Below are positions 17,369-27,354 of a stretch of 64,000 nucleotides of DNA, one piece after another; the first letter of the stretch is position 1, and every line of letters starts with the position of its first letter. The notes below the pieces were generated by a model that saw only the letters and a program-made list of their open reading frames with translations, was not told where the DNA came from and ran no database searches. Made by a program: the position numbers and the translations under genes. Source of the stretch: Streptomyces armeniacus (GTDB lineage: Bacteria; Actinomycetota; Actinomycetes; Streptomycetales; Streptomycetaceae); NCBI RefSeq assembly GCF_003355155.1, contig NZ_CP031320.1, positions 1,040,369-1,104,368 of the forward strand. The letters run 5' to 3'.

Positions 17369-19785
17369 AGCAGCGTCAGGTCGTCGGTGCTCGGGTCGGC
17401 GAGCTGCGCGACCCGGCCCGCGTGCCGTTCGACCATCGCCTCGAAGGTCTGCCGCGCGGTGCGCCCGTTCCCGAACGTCGGGCCCTTCGGCAGGATCGTG
17501 AAGTGCTTCAGGAGCGCCTCCTGGGCGCCCTCGCCGAGCTGGTACTCGTGCTCCTCCGCCTGCTGCTCCACGATGCTCAACAGCTCCTCCGGGGAGTAGT
17601 CGCCGAAGGTGATGGTGCGGGAGAAGCGGGACGCGACACCGGGGTTGGCGGCCAGGAAGCGCTCCATCTCGGTGGTGTACCCGGCGGCGATGACCACGAC
17701 CTCCTCGCGGTGGTCCTCCATCAGCTTCACCAGCGTGTCGATCGCTTCGCGGCCGAAGTCCCGCCCGGAGTCCTCGGGGGAGAGGGCGTACGCCTCGTCG
17801 ATGAACAGGACGCCGCCGCGCGCCCTGTCGAACGCCTCCTGCGTACGGATCGCCGTCGAGCCGATGTGCTCGCCGACCAGGTCGACGCGGGACACCTCGA
17901 CCAAGTGGCCGCGCTCCAGCACGTCCAGGGAGTGCAGGATCTCGCCGTACAGCCGGGCGACCGTCGTCTTGCCCGTGCCGGGGGAGCCGGTGAACACCAG
18001 GTGGCGGCGGACCGAGGCCGCCTTCAGGCCCGCCTGCAGGCGCCGCCGCCCCACCTCGATCATGTTCGTGAGGATGCGCACCTCGCGCTTGACGCTCTCC
18101 AGGCCGACCAGGCAGTCGAGTTCGCCCAGCACCTCCTTCGCCGGACGCGCCGCCGGGCTGCCTGGTTCCGGCTCCCCGTCAGCGCCGGGCACCCGCGCCG
18201 CCTTCCCGCCGGCCGTGGCCCCCTGGGCCGGCACGTCGGAACCGGCCGTCAGCAGGCCCGCGTTCACCACGGCGGTGGTCGTACGGGCGGCGGGCGCGGC
18301 CGGAGCGGGCACGGCGGCGCTCTCGTCACTCGTGCAGTCCTCGACGACCGGCCCCTCCTCGGCGAACTCGAAGCCGCCCCGCGCGCACCGCTCCGTACGG
18401 CAGCGGCGCAGCGTCGTACGGCAGCCGTCGATGACGTGGAAGCCGTACCCGCGCGACCCGGTGACCCGGCAGCCGTGGAACGTGCCGCGGCCCTCCGCCG
18501 AGACGTACACCCCGGCCTCCTCCGGCGAGGTCACCGTGCAGCGCTCCACCGTCGGGTCGGCGCCCTTGGTCACGATGAGGCCGGTGGCGACGCCGTCGAT
18601 GGTGCAGTTGGCGAGGGTGCCGCCGCTGCCGTGGTCGCGGAACCACGCGCCGGTGCCGCTCTCACGTATGCGGCAGTCGTCGAGCTGCACCGTCGCGCCG
18701 TCGCTCACCGACACCGCCGTGCCGCGCACCTGCGACAGGTCGCTGTCGAGCACGTCGGCACGCGAGCCGCGGTCCAGCACGAACAGGGCGTCCGGCACGC
18801 CGTGTACGCGGCACGAGTCGAGCACCGCGGTGGCGCCGTCGCTGATCCACACCGCCGGGTAGTCGCCCGTACTCTCGTGGATCTCGCAGCTGTTGGCGTC
18901 CACGCGGGTGCCCGGGTCCCACACCGACAGGCCGTTGCGGCCGAACCGGCGCACCTTCGAGCGGGTCAGCGTCAGCACCGAACGGGACCGCAGGTCGATG
19001 GCGTTCTCGGGGATGTCGTGGATCTCGCAGTCGGCGAGCGTCAGCACCGCGTCCGTGTCCAGCGTGAGCCCGTCGGCCGACGTGCGGTGCACGCGGCAGC
19101 CCGTGAGATGCCCGGTCGCGCGGGACGCGACGAGCACACCCGCGCCCTTGATCTCGTACACCTCGCAGCCCACCGCCTCGACCGCGCTGCCCTCGCCGTG
19201 CACCGACAGGCCCGCCCCGGAGGCGTGGTGGACCCGGCAGCGCTCCAGGCGCGGGTGCGCGCCGTCGCGCACGGAGATGCCCGCCTGGCCCGCGGCGACC
19301 ACCTCGCACTCCTCGTAGACGCCGCCGGCGCCGCCGCACACGCTGAGGCCGATCCCGGCCGGGTTGTCCACCGTGCAGCGGCGCACGATGGGACGGGCGC
19401 CGGAGCGCACCTCCAGGCCGGCCGCCGAACGCGTCATCACCCGGAGGGCGTTCAGCTCCGGGGCGCAGTCCTCCACGAGCAGCGCGGGCGCCGCGGAGTC
19501 CTGCCCCTCGATCTGCAGGTCCGCCAGCGCCGCCGACGCCCGTACGGTGACGGCGACGCCCTCCGCGGGCGCGATGCGCACCGAGCCGCTGCCCGCGCGC
19601 TCGGGGCCGCGTACGGTGACGGCCCGTTCGATCGTCAGATTCTCCCTGTACGTGCCCGGGGCCACCGTGAGCACATCGCCGTCGGCCGCGGCCTGCAACG
19701 CGGCGGACAGTGAGCCGTACTCTCCCGTGCGGCGCCGCCAGCGCGCTGTGCCGGTGTGCGTGACCTGGACCGGGGCCTGTCCCAT
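17338..19785 (-). CDS. Right-handed beta-helix protein fused to a CbxX/EccA-type AAA ATPase
   Basis: About 815 residues. Residues 20-480 are a pectate-lyase-like beta-helix with many short repeats of the form C-x-V/I-H-x(5)-G-L/V. A Pro/Ala-rich linker follows, then a AAA domain with Walker A SPGTGKTTVARL near 597, Walker B GGVLFIDEAYAL near 660, and the final FGNGRTARQTFEAMVERH sensor region. The ATPase resembles SpoVK/CbbX and the EccA of type VII secretion. The beta-helix may recognise a carbohydrate or act as a scaffold; this is inference. ATG 19785 is preferred, with GAGGA about eleven bases upstream. Confidence 0.85.
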   Translation of the reverse strand: MGQAPVQVTHTGTARWRRRTGEYGSLSAALQAAADGDVLTVAPGTYRENLTIERAVTVRGPERAGSGSVRIAPAEGVAVTVRASAALADLQIEGQDSAAPALLVEDCAPELNALRVMTRSAAGLEVRSGARPIVRRCTVDNPAGIGLSVCGGAGGVYEECEVVAAGQAGISVRDGAHPRLERCRVHHASGAGLSVHGEGSAVEAVGCEVYEIKGAGVLVASRATGHLTGCRVHRTSADGLTLDTDAVLTLADCEIHDIPENAIDLRSRSVLTLTRSKVRRFGRNGLSVWDPGTRVDANSCEIHESTGDYPAVWISDGATAVLDSCRVHGVPDALFVLDRGSRADVLDSDLSQVRGTAVSVSDGATVQLDDCRIRESGTGAWFRDHGSGGTLANCTIDGVATGLIVTKGADPTVERCTVTSPEEAGVYVSAEGRGTFHGCRVTGSRGYGFHVIDGCRTTLRRCRTERCARGGFEFAEEGPVVEDCTSDESAAVPAPAAPAARTTTAVVNAGLLTAGSDVPAQGATAGGKAARVPGADGEPEPGSPAARPAKEVLGELDCLVGLESVKREVRILTNMIEVGRRRLQAGLKAASVRRHLVFTGSPGTGKTTVARLYGEILHSLDVLERGHLVEVSRVDLVGEHIGSTAIRTQEAFDRARGGVLFIDEAYALSPEDSGRDFGREAIDTLVKLMEDHREEVVVIAAGYTTEMERFLAANPGVASRFSRTITFGDYSPEELLSIVEQQAEEHEYQLGEGAQEALLKHFTILPKGPTFGNGRTARQTFEAMVERHAGRVAQLADPSTDDLTLLYGEDLPGPA

Positions 19786-19891
19786 GGACTGCTGCGTCCT
19801 CACTTCGTGCGATCTGAGCTGCGCTGCCGCGCGTGCGGGCAGGTCCACCGTAGCGTGCGCGCGGGGTGTCCCATGACAGGTCAGCGACGGT

Positions 19892-20497
19892 TCAGTTGCT
19901 GCTGCCCGTGCGCCCCCAGTCGGGACCGATCCGCGCCCACTCCGCGTCCCAGCGCGCGTACCGCCGGCGCAGCAACTGCCGTACGGCCAGCCGCCGCAGA
20001 CCCTCCACCAGGCCGGCGGCGAGGGCCGCCGACACCACGCCGGCCAGCAGCGCCTGCGAGGAGGCGGTGGCCGCGGACATCGGCGGGTTGGTGATACGGC
20101 CCTGGTCGTCCGTCCAGACGTGGAACCGGTCGCCGGGGCGCACCTGGTGGCCGACGTCCGTCGTGCCGGTGTGGACGGCGCCGTCGGGGCCCGGCCAGTA
20201 CGCGACGACGCGGTACTTCTCGCTCTCCCCGTCGGCGTCCTCGGGGTCGGCGCCCAGCCCGGGCTGCGGGGTGGTCAGCTGCTGTACGGTGGCCCACGCG
20301 GCGTGCCGCTCCGCGCGCTGCTCCCGCGCCGCGCCCAGCAGTTCCTCGTGGGCCAGCACGCCCCCGGTCAGGCCGACGACGGGGGCGCCGAGGACGATCA
20401 GCAGCGCGGCGCACAGCGACACCAGCGCCTCGCGGCGGTCGCTGCGGCGGCACAGCGGATTACGGCGCCAGCGCCACAGCCCGGCGATGCTGCGCAC
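19892..20497 (-). CDS. Rv1733c-like membrane protein
   Basis: A 201-residue protein with two membrane helices: VSLCAALLIVLGAPVVGLTG and, near the C-terminus, SQALLAGVVSAALAAGLVEGL. Between them lies an extracytoplasmic loop with the signature RVVAYWPGPDGAVHTGTT. The opening WRWRRNPLCRRSD and this layout match the actinobacterial family named after mycobacterial Rv1733c. Function is unknown. It is divergent from the encapsulin genes across a 379-bp region that contains a palindromic operator-like site near this gene. Confidence 0.85.
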   Translation of the reverse strand: MRSIAGLWRWRRNPLCRRSDRREALVSLCAALLIVLGAPVVGLTGGVLAHEELLGAAREQRAERHAAWATVQQLTTPQPGLGADPEDADGESEKYRVVAYWPGPDGAVHTGTTDVGHQVRPGDRFHVWTDDQGRITNPPMSAATASSQALLAGVVSAALAAGLVEGLRRLAVRQLLRRRYARWDAEWARIGPDWGRTGSSN

Positions 20498-20530
20498 GGC
20501 CTCACCCCCAACTCCCCGTTCTCCCCGTTG

Positions 20531-20556
20531 GTCCGACTTTACTCGGACAGTCCGAC
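20531..20556. promoter_or_regulatory. GTCCGAC repeats upstream of the Rv1733c-like gene
   Basis: GTCCGAC occurs at 20531-20537 and 20550-20556, and between them TCGGAC completes a perfect 13-bp palindrome at 20543-20555. On the minus strand a TAAAGT that could be a -10 box lies between the repeats, so a regulator bound here would cover that promoter. The rest of the 20498-20789 gap shows nothing else I can name. Confidence 0.45.
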
Positions 20557-20789
20557 GTTACGTGGGCGGAGCACCCGCACGGGTCCGGGGGCGCATCGCT
20601 GGAACGCAACCGTGACGGCTCCCGCGCGCGCCCCAGGCGTACGCCCGTGTGCGGCCCGGCGGCCGTACGGGTGGCCAATTCCCGTGGCTGGTCACGGAGT
20701 TCGCGCGGCCGCCGGTTCCGGCGGGCGGGCTCGGGCGTTACCCGTCCGTACCCGCCCGCATTCCTCGCCCCGGCAGCTCTTTCGAGCGA

Positions 20790-20819
20790 TTGCCGCTGCT
20801 CCGCGGCGGCGGTTAGCTT
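20790..20819 (+). promoter_or_regulatory. Probable promoter of the encapsulin operon
   Basis: TTGCCG (20790-20795), 18 bp, TAGCTT (20814-20819), about 57 bp before the first shell gene. The -10 sequence is the same as in the rhamnose promoters of this window. Confidence 0.5.
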
Positions 20820-20876
20820 CGTGGCGCAGCGCGCTGAATTCGCAAAGCCAGCAAGCAGATTGGCGGTCTTCGTTCC

Positions 20877-22292
20877 ATGACCACTTCCGTGGAAACACAT
20901 TCCGGCAGCGACGGCGCGGAGGAGCAGGCGAGGCTCAGCCTCGGCACGGCCGCGGCGAGGAATCTGGCGACCACCACCAAAACGCCCCCGCAGATGCAGG
21001 GGATCACTTCCCGCTGGCTGCTCAGGGTGCTGCCGTGGGTCGAGGTGTCCGGCGGCACCTTCCGCGTGAACAGGCGGCTCACCCACACGCTCGGCGACGG
21101 CCGGGTCGAGTTCGTCTCCACGGGCGCCGAGGTCCGCGTCATCCCGCGCGAGCTGGCCGAACTGCCCCTGCTGCGCGGATACGAGGACGAGGCGGCCCTG
21201 ACGGAGCTCGCGGACCGCTGCGAGCAGCGGGACTTCGGGCCCGGCGAGACGATCGTCGAGGCCGGGCAGCCCGCGGACCGGCTGGTGCTCGTGGCGCACG
21301 GGAAGCTGGAGCGGCTGGGCCGGGGCAAGTACGACCGGCAGACCTCGCACGGCGTCCTCGCGGACGGCGACTTCGCGGGCGACGACCGGCTGGAGGGCGA
21401 AGCCGGCGAGTGGGACGTCACCCTCCGGTCGCTCACCAGCGGCACCGTGCTGACGCTGTCCAGGACCGCGTTCGAGGAGGTCGCCGGGCGCTCCGGCAGC
21501 CTCCGCACCCACCTGGCGAGCGGCCGCCCCACGGTGCCCGCGCAGCGGACACCGGACGGCGAGGCGGCCATCAGCCTGGCGTCCGGACACGAGGGTGAAC
21601 CGTCCCTCCCGGGCACGTTCGTCGACTACGAACTGGCGCCACGGGAGTACGAGTTGAGCGTCGCCCAGACCGTGCTGCGCATGCACAGCAGGGTCGCCGA
21701 CCTCTACAACCAGCCGATGAACCAGGTCGAGGAGCAGCTGCGGCTGACCGTCGAGGCGCTGCGCGAGCGCCAGGAGCACGAGATGGTGAACAGCCGGGAC
21801 ATCGGGCTGCTGCACAACGCCGACCTCAGGCAGCGCCTGCACACCCGCTCCGGCCCGCCCACTCCCGACGACCTCGACGAACTCCTCGCCACCGTCTGGA
21901 AGGACCCCAGCGTCATCCTCGCGCACCCCAAGGCGATCGCCGCCATCGGACGGGAGTGCACGAGCCGGGGCATCCACCCCGGGAGCGTCGACTTCGAGGG
22001 GCACGCCGTGCCCGCCTGGCGCGGTGTGCCGATCCTGCCCTGCAACAAGATCCCGGTGAGCGCCGCGGGCACCACGTCGGTGCTGGCGATGCGCACGGGC
22101 GAGAAAGCGCAGGGCGTTGTCGGGCTGCACCAGACGGGAATTCCGGACGAGTTCCAGCCGAGCCTCTCGGTGCGTTTCATGGGGATCAGCGAGAAGGCCA
22201 TCATCTCCTATCTGGTGAGTGCCTACTATTCGACGGCCGTACTGGTCCCGGACGCCCTGGGAATTCTCGAGGACGTGGAAGTCGGACGGTGA
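20877..22292 (+). CDS. Family 2B encapsulin shell protein (EshA-like), first copy
   Basis: A 471-residue shell protein. The N-terminal arm contains [12 protein letters not shown] and [24 protein letters not shown]. Residues about 100-220 are an inserted cyclic-nucleotide-binding-type domain, which lacks the usual Arg-Ala phosphate cassette. The remainder, from about 240, is the HK97-like shell fold ending [26 protein letters not shown]. The absence of any helix-turn-helix rules out a Crp-type regulator. Family 2B shells of Streptomyces (EshA) are linked to development and to terpene-related cargo. Here no cargo enzyme is next door, but a second shell gene follows 100 bp downstream. The ribosome site is weak. 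Confidence 0.9.
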   Translation: MTTSVETHSGSDGAEEQARLSLGTAAARNLATTTKTPPQMQGITSRWLLRVLPWVEVSGGTFRVNRRLTHTLGDGRVEFVSTGAEVRVIPRELAELPLLRGYEDEAALTELADRCEQRDFGPGETIVEAGQPADRLVLVAHGKLERLGRGKYDRQTSHGVLADGDFAGDDRLEGEAGEWDVTLRSLTSGTVLTLSRTAFEEVAGRSGSLRTHLASGRPTVPAQRTPDGEAAISLASGHEGEPSLPGTFVDYELAPREYELSVAQTVLRMHSRVADLYNQPMNQVEEQLRLTVEALRERQEHEMVNSRDIGLLHNADLRQRLHTRSGPPTPDDLDELLATVWKDPSVILAHPKAIAAIGRECTSRGIHPGSVDFEGHAVPAWRGVPILPCNKIPVSAAGTTSVLAMRTGEKAQGVVGLHQTGIPDEFQPSLSVRFMGISEKAIISYLVSAYYSTAVLVPDALGILEDVEVGR

Positions 22293-22297
22293 CGGCG

Positions 22298-22315
22298 CGG
22301 CGCGGAAACGCGCCG
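22298..22315 (+). other. GAAA-tetraloop hairpin between the two shell genes
   Basis: Five bases after the first shell stop, CGGCGCG and CGCGCCG pair around a GAAA loop. GNRA loops make very stable RNA hairpins. It could shield the upstream message from decay or partly terminate transcription, setting the ratio of the two shell proteins. The effect is inferred. Confidence 0.5.
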
Positions 22316-22392
22316 GGACCCCCCGGTGAACGCCCGCCCGCACCGCGGCCGGAACGCCCGCACGTCCCGAACGGAAGGCCCACCACCCGTCC

Positions 22393-23769
22393 ATGACCAC
22401 ACACCCCGGCCCCACCGCGTACACCAGTCTCTCCACCGCCGCCGCACGCAAGCTGGCGACCACCACCAAGACGCCCCCGCAGATGCAGGGGATCTCCCCG
22501 CGCTGGCTCCTGCGCGTCCTCCCCTGGACGGAGACGAAGGGCGGCAGCTTCCGGGTGAACCGCAGGCTCACCCACACACTCGGCGACGGCCGGGTCGAGT
22601 TCGTCGCCACCGGCACCGACGTCCGGGTCATCCCCGCCGAGCTGCGCGAGATCCCGCACCTGCGGGCGCTGGACGACCCGGACGTGCTGCGCGCCCTCGC
22701 CGACCGCTGCGAGCAGCGCGAGTACGCGCCCGGCGACACCGTGGCCGCCGGCGGCGCCCCGGTCGAGCAGCTGGTCCTCCTCGCGCACGGCAAGCTGCGC
22801 CGTACGGGCACCGGCCCGTACGGCGCGGAGAATCTGCTCGGCACCCTCGCAGACGGCGACCACGACGGCGACCAGGTCCTCACGCCCGAGCCGGGCAGCT
22901 GGCCGTACTCGCTGACGGCGGTCACCCGCTGCACCGTGCTGACCCTCCCGCTGACCGGAATCCGGGAGCTCGCGGAGCGCTCCGGTACGCTCCGCGCGCA
23001 CCTCGAGCGCCACACCTCGCGCCCCCTCCCGCCCCGGAACCGCCGCGGCGAGGCCGACATCGCGCTCAGCTCGGGCCACACCGGAGAGCCCGAACTGCCC
23101 GGCACGTTCGCCGACTACGAGCCGGAGCCCCGCGAGTACGAGCTCGCTGTCGCGCAGACGGTGCTGCGCGTGCACACGAGAATCGCCGACATCCACAACG
23201 GCCCGATGGACCAGGTCGGCGAGCAGCTGCGGCTGACCGTCGAGGCGCTGCGCGAGCGCCAGGAGCACGACCTGGTCAACGACCGCGGGTTCGGGCTGCT
23301 GCACAACGCGGACCTCAAGCAGCGGATCCCCACCCGCTCCGGGCCGCCCACCCCCGACGACCTCGACGAGCTGATCTCCCGCCGCCGCAGGACGCGTTAC
23401 CTGCTGGCGCATCCGCGTGCGATCGCCGCCATCGGCCGCGAGTGCAGCAGCCGCGGCATCCTCCCGCCGGAAACCGAGTTCGAGGGCACCCGGGTGCGTA
23501 CGTGGCGGGGCATCCCGCTGCTGCCCTGCGACAAGATCCCGGTGACCGACGGCGTCACCAGCGTCCTCGCGATGCGCACCGGAGAGGACGACCAGGGCGT
23601 CGTCGGACTGCGCCAGACCGGCATCCCGGACGAGCTGGAACCGGGCCTCAACGTCCGCTTCATGGGCATCGACGAGCGCGCGCTGCTCTCGTACCTCGTC
23701 AGCACGTACTACTCCGCCGCGGTGCTCGTCCCGGACGCACTCGGCATCCTGGAGGACGTCGAGGTCTGA
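22393..23769 (+). CDS. Family 2B encapsulin shell protein (EshA-like), second copy
   Basis: A 458-residue paralogue of the upstream protein, alike over its whole length: the same [12 protein letters not shown] arm, RWLLRVLPW, a cyclic-nucleotide-binding-type insert, and the shell end [19 protein letters not shown]. It differs in its shorter N-terminus and at many insert residues, for example [19 protein letters not shown] against [18 protein letters not shown] in copy one. The matched layout suggests that both copies build one mixed shell. A strong terminator follows. The ribosome site (GGAAGG, about 14 bases upstream) is unusually far from the ATG. Confidence 0.9.
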   Translation: MTTHPGPTAYTSLSTAAARKLATTTKTPPQMQGISPRWLLRVLPWTETKGGSFRVNRRLTHTLGDGRVEFVATGTDVRVIPAELREIPHLRALDDPDVLRALADRCEQREYAPGDTVAAGGAPVEQLVLLAHGKLRRTGTGPYGAENLLGTLADGDHDGDQVLTPEPGSWPYSLTAVTRCTVLTLPLTGIRELAERSGTLRAHLERHTSRPLPPRNRRGEADIALSSGHTGEPELPGTFADYEPEPREYELAVAQTVLRVHTRIADIHNGPMDQVGEQLRLTVEALRERQEHDLVNDRGFGLLHNADLKQRIPTRSGPPTPDDLDELISRRRRTRYLLAHPRAIAAIGRECSSRGILPPETEFEGTRVRTWRGIPLLPCDKIPVTDGVTSVLAMRTGEDDQGVVGLRQTGIPDELEPGLNVRFMGIDERALLSYLVSTYYSAAVLVPDALGILEDVEV

Positions 23770-23772
23770 ACC

Positions 23773-23813
23773 GGGGCCGGCCGGCGGGACGTTGCGGACC
23801 GCCGGCCGGCCCC
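23773..23813 (+). terminator. Strong stem-loop after the encapsulin operon
   Basis: A perfect 15-bp stem (23773-23787 with 23799-23813) and an 11-base loop, 3 bp after the second shell stop. It isolates the shell genes from the aldehyde dehydrogenase cluster. Confidence 0.8.
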
Positions 23814-23897
23814 GCCGCACCGGCTGCCCTATAGCACGTCACGGGCGCCGCCGTGTGAAGCGTTGCCTGCTGACGCTCCGTGCAGGAACATGACGGG

Positions 23898-25196
23898 GTG
23901 CGAAATCCATGGCTGGCGCTCGAGGCGGGAGCGGACCCGGCCGAGCGGGACGGGCTGCTGCGGCGAGCGCACGAGGAGTTCCTGCGGGGCGCGCCGATCG
24001 CCGAACCGGTACGCAATGTGGTGGCCGACTCGTGGCGGCGGTGCGCCGGGGCGCTGGTGCGCCCGGAGAGCGTCGCCCGCGTCGACCTGGCCGGCGCCGA
24101 GCTCTCCGCGTTCCGCGCCGAGCACCCGCTGGCCCGCGTGATGCCGCTCATCCGCGAACTGCTCGGGACCATAGCCGACGACGGCGCCCACCTGCTGTCC
24201 GTCTGCGACGAGACGGGCCGCATGCTGTGGGTCGAGGGCCACCCGCAGGTACGGCGCCGGGCCGAGCGGATGAACTTCGTCGCCGGCGCCCACTGGGCCG
24301 AACGGGCCGTCGGCACCAACGCCCCCGGCACCTCGCTCGCCCTCGACCACGCCGTGCAGATCTTCGCCGCGGAGCACTACTCCCGCGCCGTGCAGTCTTG
24401 GACCTGCGCCGCCGCCCCCGTACACGACCCACACACCGGCCGCCTGCTGGGCGCCGTCGACATCACCGGCGGCGACCACCTCGCCGCCCCGCAGAGCCTC
24501 GCCCTCGTCCAGGCCACCGCCCGCGCCGCCGAATCTCAGCTCGCCCGTGCCGGCACCGGCGCCGACGGCGGTACGCCGCTGCTGCAGGCACTCGGCCGGG
24601 ACGAGGCCGTGCTGCGCGGCGGGCGCGCCGCACCCGTACGTCTCGGGCGGCGGCACAGCGAGATCCTGCTGCTGCTCTCCGCGCACCCGGAGGGCCTCAC
24701 CGGCGAACGGCTCAGCCTGGAGCTGTACGGCGAGCGCGACGTCAACCCGGTCACCCTGCGCGCCGAACTCTCCCGCCTGCGGCAGCTGCTGGGTCCCCTC
24801 CTCGCCTCCCGCCCGTACCGGCTGCGGGAACCCCTCGGCACCGACTTCGCCGCCGTCACCGACGCGCTGGACGCCGCGGACACGGGCGCCGCCCTCGCCG
24901 CCTACCGCGGCCCGCTGTTGCCCCTCTCCGAGGCGCCGGGGATCATACGGCTGCGCCGCACCCTCGAGGACCGGCTGCGCCAGCGGCTGCTCACCGTGCC
25001 GCGCCCGGAGCTGCTGGAGACATGGGTGCACAGCCCCTGGGGCGAGGACGACCTGGATGCGTGGGAGGCGCTGCTCGCGGCCCGCCCCGCGCACGACCCG
25101 CTGCGCGCCCCCACCGCGGCACGTGTTCGGGCACTGCGCCGTGCGTTCGGGCTGAGCGAGACGTACGCAACGTATACGCAACGTCCGCACCTCTAG
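23898..25196 (+). CDS. GAF-domain transcriptional regulator of the aldehyde dehydrogenase genes
   Basis: About 432 residues. The first 90 residues (LLRRAHEEFLRGAPIAEPVRNVVADSW) match the start of AcoR-type activators. A GAF-like sensor follows (about 90-215), containing WAERAVGTNAPGTSLA. No sigma-54 ATPase domain is present. The C-terminal half has a winged-helix-like region (GRRHSEILLLLSAHPEGLTGERLSLELYG). In Streptomyces this gene type is found before an ExaC-type aldehyde dehydrogenase and DUF779, as here, so it likely activates them in response to an aldehyde or alcohol. GTG 23898 has AGGA ten bases upstream; GTG 23880 is an alternative. Confidence 0.82.
   Translation: MRNPWLALEAGADPAERDGLLRRAHEEFLRGAPIAEPVRNVVADSWRRCAGALVRPESVARVDLAGAELSAFRAEHPLARVMPLIRELLGTIADDGAHLLSVCDETGRMLWVEGHPQVRRRAERMNFVAGAHWAERAVGTNAPGTSLALDHAVQIFAAEHYSRAVQSWTCAAAPVHDPHTGRLLGAVDITGGDHLAAPQSLALVQATARAAESQLARAGTGADGGTPLLQALGRDEAVLRGGRAAPVRLGRRHSEILLLLSAHPEGLTGERLSLELYGERDVNPVTLRAELSRLRQLLGPLLASRPYRLREPLGTDFAAVTDALDAADTGAALAAYRGPLLPLSEAPGIIRLRRTLEDRLRQRLLTVPRPELLETWVHSPWGEDDLDAWEALLAARPAHDPLRAPTAARVRALRRAFGLSETYATYTQRPHL
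25164..25184. promoter_or_regulatory. Direct repeat before the aldehyde dehydrogenase promoter
   Basis: TACGCAACGT occurs at 25164-25173 and again at 25175-25184, inside the end of the regulator gene. A TAGCGT box follows at 25194-25199, so the repeat lies at the -35 position, a likely activator site. An 11-bp period puts both copies on one DNA face. Confidence 0.45.
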
Positions 25197-25259
25197 CGTC
25201 CCCGGCAGCCGCGCATTCCCACACAGCGCGCGGTGACACCCGTCAGGGAGGCCAGGGAC

Positions 25260-26782
<1,523 letters not shown>

Positions 26783-26783
<1 letters not shown>

Positions 26784-27178
26784 TGCCCCGTGTCGAGGTG
26801 ACCCCCGCGGCCGCCGAGCTGCTCCGGCAGCTCAGCGGCCGGCACGGGCCGCTGATGTTCCACCAGTCCGGCGGCTGCTGCGACGGGAGTTCGCCGATGT
26901 GCCTCCCCCTCGGCGAACTCCGTACGGGCGCCTCCGACGTGCTGCTGGAGGAGCTGTGGGTGGAGGGCGTGCCGGGGCTGGTGCCGTTCTGGATGTCGGC
27001 CGCCCAGTTCGCGTACTGGAGCCACACGCACCTCACCGTGGACGTGGTGCCGGGCCGCGGCGCCGGGTTCTCGCTGGAGGCCCCCGAGGGGGTGCGGTTC
27101 CTGATCCGCTCGCGGCTCCTGGAGGACGCCGACCTCGGCGCGGACGCGCCTCCCTCGCCCTCCGGACGGACTCCCTGA
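26783..27178 (+). CDS. DUF779 protein
   Basis: A 131-residue protein with the hallmark MFHQSGGCCDGSSPMC, three cysteines that could bind metal, then an all-beta remainder. DUF779 genes almost always sit directly after ExaC-type aldehyde dehydrogenases, and here ATG overlaps the dehydrogenase stop by one base (TGATG), so the two are translationally coupled. It may help mature or protect the dehydrogenase; the actual role is not known. Confidence 0.9.
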
Positions 27179-27226
27179 ACCACCGTCGTGCCCGTGGACG
27201 GCGCGGGCACGGCGGTGCCGCCGCCG

Positions 27227-27264
27227 GGAACACGGCAACGCGCGCCGGAACACAGCAACGCGCG
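27227..27264. repeat. 18-bp direct repeat
   Basis: Positions 27227-27244 and 27247-27264 are the same 18-mer (GGAACAC...CAACGCGCG) with one mismatch, in the space after DUF779. The second copy runs into the inverted repeat described next. Confidence 0.7.
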
Positions 27265-27343
27265 GCGCAAGCGGCCCAGGGCAGGCGGGTGTTGACCCCG
27301 CAGTCGTGCTCCGCCCCCCGTCGGCCGTTTGCGCCGCGCGTTG
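27256..27343. repeat. Long inverted repeat between convergent genes
   Basis: Arms 27256-27276 and 27323-27343 pair over 21 bp with a single G-T pair, enclosing 46 bases that hold a small GGGT/ACCC hairpin. It lies between DUF779 and the convergent Pro/Gln-rich gene and could end both transcripts. A structured RNA is an alternative. Confidence 0.7.
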
Positions 27344-27354
27344 TCGCGTGCCGG

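Noticed and set aside
13795..19713. A very long plus-strand open frame (about 1970 codons) and other long frames opposite known genes
   Set aside because: They are by-products of high GC content on the non-coding strand or in alternate frames. The products are Arg/Ala/Gly-rich with no domains, and well-supported genes occupy the other frame.
20647..20880. A 77-codon open frame ahead of the first encapsulin gene
   Set aside because: It has no ribosome site, low-complexity Arg/Ala content, and overlaps the predicted promoter and the start of the shell gene.
20877..23769. Reading the two EshA-like proteins as Crp-type transcription factors because of the cyclic-nucleotide-binding domain
   Set aside because: No helix-turn-helix is present, the binding domain is an insert, and the C-terminal half matches the encapsulin shell fold.
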